Below are positions 57,221 through 64,000 of a DNA stretch of 64,000 bases, piece by piece. The translations under genes were made by a program, and so were the position numbers. How positions within the stretch are numbered: the first letter of the stretch is position 1; each line of letters opens with the position of its first letter. This stretch comes from Gymnogyps californianus. Lineage: Eukaryota; Chordata; Aves; Accipitriformes; Cathartidae. The notes under the pieces were generated by a model, which was given only the letters and a program-made list of their open reading frames with translations, did no database searches and was not told the DNA's origin. The stretch spans positions 1 to 64,000 of the forward strand of contig NW_026114290.1 in assembly GCF_018139145.2 (NCBI RefSeq). Direction: 5' to 3'.

Positions 57221-60200
57221 GTGAGGGGCGGCGGCGCAAGATGGCGGCTGGAGGCGGCCCCGCGGGGGAGCCGGGACGCGGCCGGAGCTGCCGCGGCCCC
57301 CGCCGGGCCTTGGGGGTGATCGTGAGGCGGGGGGAGGCCGGAGCCTGCGGGCGCTGCGGCCGGGCGGGCCCCTGAGGGGTGACGGGCGCTGCCACCGCCC
57401 GGCCTCGCCCCTGTCCCCGTGTCAGCGGGGCCTCAGGGCCGGGAGGCGGCTCTGCCTCCGGTCCGGCGCCTCGGAGCCACCCTATGGCCTCGGTCCCTGC
57501 GGCTCCCAGCCCCGGGACGCCGGCCCGGTGCTCCCCGGGCAGCCCCAGGCCGGGGGCAGGCGGAGCTTCCAGCCCCGGTGCTGGTGATGGGGGAGAAGGG
57601 AGCGAGCCAGGCTCTATTTCTGACAGAAAATTGATTTATTTTTTAATCAAGCTTAATTAGGTTCCCTCTGATTTCCGCCTGGCGGTGGTGGCTGGGCAGG
57701 AATTCCTCATCCTCGCTCAGGTGACGGCTGTAACTCTGCTCCTCGCCTAATTTCCTGGCAATTTTGCCTTTTTTCCTTTTTAATCTCGGCGTTTTTATTC
57801 CTTTGCTGGCTCCTGGAGCGGGATCTCGGCTCACCTGTGGAGCACGGTGGGCGTAGGAAGCGATTTGCCGCTATATTCCGTGTGAGCTGTTTCGGCTGGA
57901 AGTGGCTCGGGCTGTAAGGGTGACGCTGGGCGGGGAGAGGGGGGGCAAAGAAAGAGCAAATTAATAAATGAGCCGCCTTCTGGGACGAGGAGTTTCTAAT
58001 TAAGGGGGAAATCGCAACGAGAACCTGCAAGGTAACATTGCTTTCCCACAGCGTGCGCGTGGATCGATAACGAAGGGAAGCCGTGCGCATACGTACCCTG
58101 GTTAACGAGGCTGTAATTGCTTTGAAAATTAACGCTGGGGTAACGGTTTCTCGACTGGGGAGATGTCATCCTGGCCGGGGCTCCTCCGGACCCCGTCTTT
58201 CCATCCCGGTATCTCCCATTTTCCAGCTGGTTTCCTGCAAGGGCAAAGTGCAGCGATGCCGTCGAGATACGTTTCGCCTCAAAGGGCGTCTGAATGTCAG
58301 TCCCGGGAGGCTGCAGGTTGGCGGACGATGGGATTAAAACTTCCCCGAGGTGTCCCGGTCCCTTCTTTTTAGGCGTTAATCGGAGCGGGGTTTATTCCGT
58401 GCGAGACCCCTCTCGCTTTCCCAAACGCTTCACCTCGGTTCCCAAAAGACTCGGTCGTGGAAATCGTTCCCGGGAGCTCGGCTCGTAATTAAAACCCGTT
58501 TCTTGGGTCAGACGAGGAAAGGCTGTTGTTCTTGTGGGGACGTCTCATTTGCTGGGGCGCCGTTAAGGTCTGATTTCGTCGATATTTGGTGCAAGACTCG
58601 TGGATTATTGGGGGCGTCGTTCCGTTTGTGACGCCGGGTAACGAGAATCTCTTCGGCCGCGAGTGCCACCGTAACGATGAACTCGTCTCTAATTGCTTTT
58701 TGCTCTTTTCTAGGTTATGGAGACTGGAACTCTGGGACGAACAGAGGCAAGTACAGTAAAAACTGGAGTAATGGTTTATTACCTTCCACTTCAGATCCGT
58801 TTCCTGAGCCTGAGGGAGACGCGCCGGAGGTCGGTGACGAACAACCGCCGTCCCCGCCGCAGCGCAGACCCCGCGCAGCCTCTTACTGTTCCGCCTGCGC
58901 GACCATTTTCTTCTTTTGTTTTAAAAATGCGTGCCGAAGCCAACAGAAAACTTTGTTGCTGTAACTGGTTGCACAGGAAAACTGTTCTAGGCGGGATATT
59001 TGGGTTTTGGGGTTGTTTTCCCCCCCAAAAAAACCGCCTTTCTGCTACTTAGGGAACCGGAATGAAGTCAGTGCAGGTGACGATGTAAATCGAGGCTTGG
59101 GGAGACAGCAGAAATACAAACGCCCTCTCCACGTGTGCCAGCGGCCAAATAAAAGGGCCGGGGAAAGAAAAAACCTAAATTTTAAGCCTCGGCAGGCTTT
59201 TAATTGGCTCTGTGTGTTAGTCCTGTGGTGGTTTTTTTTCTGTTTATAGCAGTTTTGGGGCTCTTTAGCAAGAGGAGAAGCCTCGCTGTCGCTTTCTGAT
59301 ATAAAACGTGTGGGAAACGCTAGGCTGAAAGTGTTTTTGCTTTCAGCGCTCGGCTGTGCTGTCTTTAAAGTGGACAGGTCCCCGCTACGGCGTCATCCCT
59401 TGGGATTTAAGGGGTTATAAAGCAGCTTATATAGGTCCCGGCGAAGGTATGTCCTGGCTGTGTTCATCTGGCTACCAACAACTTCGTATCAAACTAAAAA
59501 ACGGCTTAAAATGGTTCTTCGATAGCTCTTGTGTTAACCCAGAGTGGGTTTTTCTGGAGGCTCTGCCTTGGCCGTGTTTACTCCGCTCCCGAGCAGGTTC
59601 GACGGAGGAAGCTATGGCTGTGCCTGTGTTTTCTGGGACTTACACGAGCAAATTGTTCCCGTAAACCTTTGTGAGCTCAACAGTTCAAAGTTTATCGGTG
59701 ACTTAAATAGAAATCTGAGCTTTTTTTTTTTTATTTTAACTCCCTGTGGCGATTTCTTGGGGCATCTTAATTCAAATTAAAACATTAGCAAAGCCGGATA
59801 ACTGGAAATAAACCCGGCTCTCTTATTTTTGTCGTTCCAGGTTACGAGGGATACAGTTACGGCTATGGATACGGCCAGGATAACTCCGGTAATTACGGAT
59901 ACGGCATGGCCGCTTCGAACTCCTGGGAAATGGCCAATTCGGACGTTGACATGAACCCCGACGGTTCGGGAGGCGGCAACGCCGACGCCGTCATCGCGAA
60001 AATGAACCAGCGCTTGGACATGGTGTCGCACATGGATACGGACACGATGCAGGGAGGACACTACGGATCTGGCGGAGACAGGTGAGCGCAGGGCACGAGG
60101 CGAGGAGACGCGGTAACGATCGGCTGTTCGTTAAGAATCGTTCCTGCTCGGTTTGTTCCCTCGCTGGTCTCGTTCTTGCCTTTTTCCAGCGTCGTGACTC

Positions 60201-63200
60201 AAGCGAGCGTCCAGAGCTGGCTCAGCCATCCTCCTCTCGTCTGCTGTAACTGTAAAATAGGATTTTATGCTAAGTTTTCATCCATGTCTTGCAAAAAAAA
60301 ATAATCCAAATTTGGGTCTTACGGTGCAGCGTTTCCAGCAGTGGCTGAAATTTGGGATTCTTCAGGAAAATAGTAACGATAAGGAACGTTCTCACGAGCT
60401 TGCTTATGTACTTCCAGAGCAGGGCAAAGGAAAACAAGGCACTATTCCATACTTAATCTGAGTTTAAATTACTAATTTTGATTAATAGATTGACTTCTGC
60501 TGCTGTGGTGAGGTTTTTGTAGCCGGTGTCGCAGTAGACGCTCAGCTCTGCGACGTAGTCAACGCCTTGCCGATCTGTGTTAATGTTTAAGTGCTAAGAA
60601 ACAGGATTCTTTCCCCAAAGATTTCTTATTGATTAACGTGCACTGTGAGTTTTGAGCCCGGACTTGGTATTTCTGCAGGGCGACTGCTTACTCCAGGTTT
60701 TTAATACCTTAAATAAGTAAAAGTATGTTGGACGAAGTAAAACTCGGGAGTAAATATTAATAAGTGTGACGTAACTGTTTTCTACTCCGCTCCTACGCTC
60801 CCAAAACAGTAACTCTCCTACGAAATGATGCGTCCGTACTACTCTATCAAATCGATTTGTTCCGGTTGCTTGCTCAGTTTAACCACGCAGGAAAGGGTTT
60901 GCCGAATCGTCCCCCGGATTCTTGTCCCTTCAAACATCTTTTTGGGCTTCTCCGCTTTGATCTCGTGTGCCGGCGGTCGGCGGCTCGCAGGCACGCTCCT
61001 GCCTGCGGCGTGTTTCCACCCATTCGGCGCTGCCGCACCGGTTGGGATGGGATAGGCTTCATTAAAAAGTTAAAACTTTCCTGCTCCGTGCAGGAAAGAA
61101 CGAGAAACGCGGTAAGAGGAAGGTAAATCACTTGGAGAACGTCGGCTCCGGGCTATAATGGAGCGGAAAAGGAGCTGCTCACCCTCCAGCTGCTCCGGCT
61201 TAGGCGTAACCGGACACTGGCGGCTCCTCCATCGGTGCCTGACGTGATTTTTGTAGCCCCAACGTCTCCCCTTGTATCAGCGGGGTGACTTTCCTCTGAC
61301 CCTGGAGCCACGATAACATCTTTTCCCCCTTGCTGATTCCCATCTCCGTGCTCTCCAGGCCTCGCTGTAAAAACCCAGCGGCGAGGGGGTCGCGCTTCGG
61401 CGAGGCTCGTTAGTTCAGCGTCACGATCTTTTCTTGAGCGCCGGCTTTCCTCCTCGCCTGCCTTGTCAGTCAAAGCACTGCCGGCAAGCAGGCAAAGCCT
61501 TAAATTCCAGTACAAAGCGTTTTAGGATTGCTGAATATAACGTTAAAAATCCGCTCCCGCCTCATTTCCAGGAGGAAAAAATGGATTTAAAACGGGTGGG
61601 GCGCGTGTTGGCTTTCCAGTTGGGGAAACCAGTTTCTTAATGGACGGATTGCTTGTGGGGAGTGAGGAAGGATGAGGTCTGGAATAGGTCTGTGGTTGTG
61701 CCAAGGTGTCCCTTGAGTAGCTGAGGAGTAAATCTCGCTGCTCCCGGAAGTATTTCTGGATAAGGTGGAACTTGCGATGAGGACGAGCGGCTCTTGGTTT
61801 GCTTCAGCTGCTCCTAAAGCTCATTTTGAGGCAGATATTTGGGAGCGAGGACAAAGCGATAACCCCCAGCCTCGGCTGGCGAAGGAACCTTTGCTCAACG
61901 TGTGGGGTTTTGGTTTTTTTTTATTTTAAAACATTTTGGTAATTCTGGAAGAAACGGATGGTTCGAGGGGCTCCCTGGCATCAGGGTTTTCCCGTGTCTA
62001 AAGGTCTCTGGTTCCTCCACCACTGGAACTGAAACCTTGAAGCTCTGTCACCAGCTCCTGCTGCTCCCGTCCTGTCCCACCGCGCAGTGAAATACGTCCC
62101 GTGTTGAGTGACGCGTCGGCTGATTGCAAAATAAACCTAAAAATCTGTTTCGATGGGGTTTTTGTTTGCTTAACCTCTGCCGCCGTTTCTCAGCGGCGTC
62201 TCGCTGACGCGTCTCTTGCAGGTACGACTCGTACGAATCCTACGACTCGAGGTCTTCCATCAACGACCGCGACATGTACCGATCCGGCTACGATTACAAC
62301 GAATCCGAACACGACAACGACAACGCCTACGAAGGTCACTACGACAATTTCTACGGGAACCGTCGGGATCAATACCAGAACAGAGCACGGGATAACTTTG
62401 GTCAGCGGGGTCAGAATTGGGGTAGAGACGGACGCAATAATAGACCCATGGCCTCTTCCTATCCCGGGCGCATGGGCGGACAGTGGAACGAGCCTCCGCA
62501 ATCGATGGGATCGCGAGGTCTCGGTCCCCACGGCTCTTCCAGGCTTCCTTCCCTCTTCTCCCACAACATTATCCCAGAACTCAGCATGTTCCAGGGAATG
62601 CGAGGTTTCTCGGGAAATATGCGGTACGGAGGAGGAATGATGAAACAACGAATGAGGAGGAACTGGAAAATGTGGGACTCGGATTTTAAAGTAAGTACTT
62701 GTGCGAGATCCTCCCGCCTGCTCGGCTCGAATAAGAGACTTCTTTCCCGACAGACCCGCGCGTCCTGCAGCAAAGGGCTCCAAAATACACGCTGGGAATA
62801 TATAATATATATATTATATGTATAATAATATACAATAATATTAATTGAATATATAATTCTGCGCGTTAGTGGCTTTGTAGCGTGTTTTCTCCTAAGCAGA
62901 CCGAGGAGGCTGCGCTCAGTTGCAGAGCAGTATTGATACGCGGGATGTTTTAATCCTAAAAACTTTGTTTTCTGAAGGTAGGAGAATAGCGCAGCCCTTC
63001 ACGGCTTAATCTCCTACATTACGGGATAGAGGTGTGGTGGATTATGTCCTTCCTGATCGACTCTGCCTGTCGGAAACTTAAGGCGGGAAGCTTAACTCGC
63101 TAAAAATGAGTAAAACAAGACGTTGCTGGTTGTGGAGGGCAGCCGCTCGTATCGCGGCGATTAACCTTTCTCTTCTCTCGCAGCCCCAGAAAAAGAAAAT

Positions 63201-63527
63201 CAAAAAAGATCCCACCGCGAAGAAACGGAAGCAAACAAACAGCTCCGATGAACCCGACAGCAAGGCAGCAAAGACAGACGGCTCCGATAACTCCGACTCC
63301 GACAACGGTAAGAGCGGAGCGGCTTCGCGGCGCGCCCGGGAGCGACGCAAAGCTGCCGCTGCCTTTATTTTTCGGCAGAGGCGTCGTGCTTCGCCGCGCG
63401 TTTTAACGCGGTGGCCGAATTGTCGGTGTCGATCTGGGTTCTCTTTCTGCTGACTGTGCTCTTTCTTTCAGAGGAGGGAACAGAAGGAGAATCAGGAGAA
63501 AAAGAGGAGAAAGAGGGCTCCAGAGGT
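57208..63527 (+). CDS. AKAP8L: AKAP8L (HA95), partial: first six coding exons
   Basis: AKAP8L is a nuclear protein related to the A-kinase anchor AKAP8/AKAP95, linked in mammals to the nuclear matrix, lamina partners, RNA helicase A and RNA processing. Exons 57208-57220, 58714-58746, 59841-60081, 62222-62690, 63184-63307 and 63472-63527 join in frame to about 312 residues. Seen in order: a short M-S-Y-S-G start; a Tyr/Gly-rich segment (residues 6-40); a conserved M-N-Q-R-L-D-M-V block; an acidic and Tyr-rich region; an Arg/Gly-rich part with P-S-L-F-S-H-N-I-I-P-E; basic nuclear localisation clusters (about 253-268); and an Asp/Ser/Glu-rich region. The two zinc fingers and the C-terminus lie beyond 64000. 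The N-S-G-T-N-R-G-Y-E-G junction and N-I-I-P-E favour AKAP8L over its paralogue AKAP8. Confidence 0.94.
57221..58713 (+). other. AKAP8L intron 1
   Basis: CpG-rich for the first ~350 bp, then ordinary sequence. No further exon, repeat family or RNA gene was recognised. Confidence 0.6.
57238..57248 (+). promoter_or_regulatory. YY1-type site in AKAP8L intron 1
   Basis: AAGATGGCGGC lies 17 bp after the exon 1 donor, at the usual distance for a YY1 element downstream of a CpG-promoter start. The same 11-mer marks the WIZ internal promoter. Confidence 0.5.
58714..58746 (+). CDS. AKAP8L: AKAP8L exon 2 (33-nt microexon, GC donor)
   Basis: The acceptor TTTTCTAG ends at 58713. It encodes Y-G-D-W-N-S-G-T-N-R between two split Gly codons. 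The only phase-correct donor is AG/GCAAGT at 58747, the consensus of GC-AG introns. Using the nearby GT at 58751 would shift the frame of exon 3. The exon is shorter than the mammalian counterpart region as I remember it. Confidence 0.88.
58747..59840 (+). other. AKAP8L intron 2 (GC-AG)
   Basis: Starts GCAAGT and ends GTTCCAG. No other feature was recognised. Confidence 0.7.
59841..60081 (+). CDS. AKAP8L: AKAP8L exon 3
   Basis: Bounded by GTCGTTCCAG and GTGAGC (60082). It encodes the Tyr/Gly-rich Y-S-Y-G-Y-G-Y-G-Q-D-N segment, a Ser/Asp/Asn-rich stretch and the family block M-N-Q-R-L-D-M-V. It ends near G-S-G-G-D with a split Arg codon. Confidence 0.95.
60082..62221 (+). other. AKAP8L intron 3
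   Basis: A 2.1 kb unique-looking intron with no recognised repeat or exon. Confidence 0.6.
62222..62690 (+). CDS. AKAP8L: AKAP8L exon 4
   Basis: Acceptor TCTCTTGCAG; donor GTAAGT at 62691. It encodes 156 codons starting Y-D-S-Y-E-S-Y-D-S-R. An acidic Tyr-rich part follows, then an Arg/Gly/Asn-rich part and R-L-P-S-L-F-S-H-N-I-I-P-E, ending in a Met/Arg-rich stretch. It ends on a whole codon. Confidence 0.95.
62800..62853. repeat. AT-rich microsatellite
   Basis: TATAATATATATATTATATG and related AT/ATT repeats in AKAP8L intron 4. Confidence 0.85.
63184..63307 (+). CDS. AKAP8L: AKAP8L exon 5 (nuclear localisation cluster)
   Basis: Acceptor CTCTCGCAG; donor GTAAGA at 63308. It opens with P-Q-K-K-K-I-K-K and K-K-R-K, a bipartite-type nuclear localisation signal. 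Then come D-E-P-D-S-K and the family motif S-D-N-S-D-S-D-N. It leaves in phase 1. Confidence 0.95.
63472..63527 (+). CDS. AKAP8L: AKAP8L exon 6 (acidic)
   Basis: Acceptor CTTTCTTTCAG ends at 63471. It encodes E-E-G-T-E-G-E-S-G-E-K-E-E-K-E-G-S-R. The 3' end is ambiguous: GTAAGT at 63528 ends it on a whole Gly codon, while GT at 63526 would end it in phase 1, two bases earlier. The next exon lies outside the window, so I cannot decide. Confidence 0.85.
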
Positions 63528-64000
63528 GTAAGTAACTCTTGAAAAACCACTTTATCGTGATTAAAAGCCGTAGTTCTGGTTGGAGGTGCTGGAGCTGGTG
63601 AGGGCAGATTCCTAGACTCCCGTGTTATTCCCAAACTGAGTCAGTTGGCAGAGGCTCGGACGAGTTGGGGGGGGGAGCGGATAGAAGCAAACCCTCCATC
63701 GAGGGAAGCGTAGACGTTACGGGGGCTTCCCAGCTACGCCCACCGGCCGCAGCGTCACCGCGAGACGCTTTACGGTGTCGAAACGCAGTGAAACACCCGT
63801 GCGCAAAGAGCTTTAAGTAAAGAAAAACCCCCCAAAATCAATCGCCCGCGACGTGGCGAATCCCAAAGCGTGGGATCGCGTTGCCTCGCTCTAGATGGGG
63901 GCCGAAGGCGGCCCTCCGCCGGCGCCCTTCGGCTTGGTGGAGGGAGGGTCTCTCGGCTAGAAGACCCGCGGGCGTTGTGGAGGCATCTCCTGCGGCGCGG
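63528..64000 (+). other. AKAP8L intron 6 (start)
   Basis: No further AKAP8L coding block is recognisable. The GC-rich open stretch after CTCTAG at 63894 does not resemble the family and stops after about 22 codons. Confidence 0.6.

Noticed and set aside
57208..63527. Assignment to AKAP8 instead of AKAP8L
   Set aside because: The N-S-G-T-N-R-G-Y-E-G junction, the N-I-I-P-E segment and position next to WIZ fit AKAP8L better. AKAP8 has a different N-terminus.
63895..63963. ATG-led GC-rich open stretch as the next AKAP8L exon
   Set aside because: The peptide does not resemble the family's acidic region, and it meets a stop with no good donor.

Overview
The window is vertebrate nuclear DNA, almost certainly from a bird. 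It is GC-rich and full of minisatellites and homopolymer runs. It carries at least four CR1 retrotransposon fragments, two of them with recognisable reverse-transcriptase coding sequence. Its two multi-exon protein genes lie in the same order and orientation as in human 19p13 (WIZ then AKAP8L). The density of CpG, G-runs and tandem repeats would suit a GC-rich microchromosome, but that is inference.

Layout. Positions 1-54160 hold WIZ (+ strand). Eleven coding exons can be joined with every codon phase matching, giving 1,953 codons plus TAA from the ATG at 1322. Exon 1 (to 1691) is followed by a 27.7 kb intron with three CR1 fragments and a ~60 bp minisatellite. A 61-nt exon lies at 29392 and a 2.5 kb exon with five zinc fingers at 32024-34557. 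Exon 4 (34778-35143) has one finger and is followed by an 11 kb intron. That intron holds a fourth CR1 fragment, a CpG-rich alternative promoter with its own first coding exon (44740-44857) and a tandem array of acceptor-like sequences. A 165-nt in-frame cassette exon (46129-46293) and four one-finger exons, all in phase 1-1, follow. The last finger is split over exons 10 and 11. The short form from the internal promoter would be 882 residues with the last five fingers.

Between the genes (about 55.5-57.2 kb) lie a 42-bp minisatellite carrying eight copies of an extended nuclear-receptor half-site, a Z-DNA-prone tract, and a CpG-rich promoter with seven perfect CCAAT boxes. Positions 57208-63527 hold the first six coding exons of AKAP8L (+ strand). 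The gene continues past the window end. Its second coding exon is a 33-nt microexon whose donor must be GC rather than GT.

How the genes relate: both encode nuclear chromatin proteins. WIZ is the zinc-finger adaptor of the EHMT1/EHMT2 (GLP/G9a) H3K9 methyltransferase complex with CtBP-type motifs. AKAP8L (HA95) is a nuclear-matrix and RNA-associated protein. They are tandem neighbours with separate CpG-rich promoters. No RNA gene, complete transposable element, intact viral gene or CRISPR array was recognised. The most interesting signals are the inverted CR1 pair around WIZ exons 2-4, near-identity of WIZ exons 7 and 8, the decoy acceptor array, the receptor half-site minisatellite, the CCAAT array and the GC-AG microexon.
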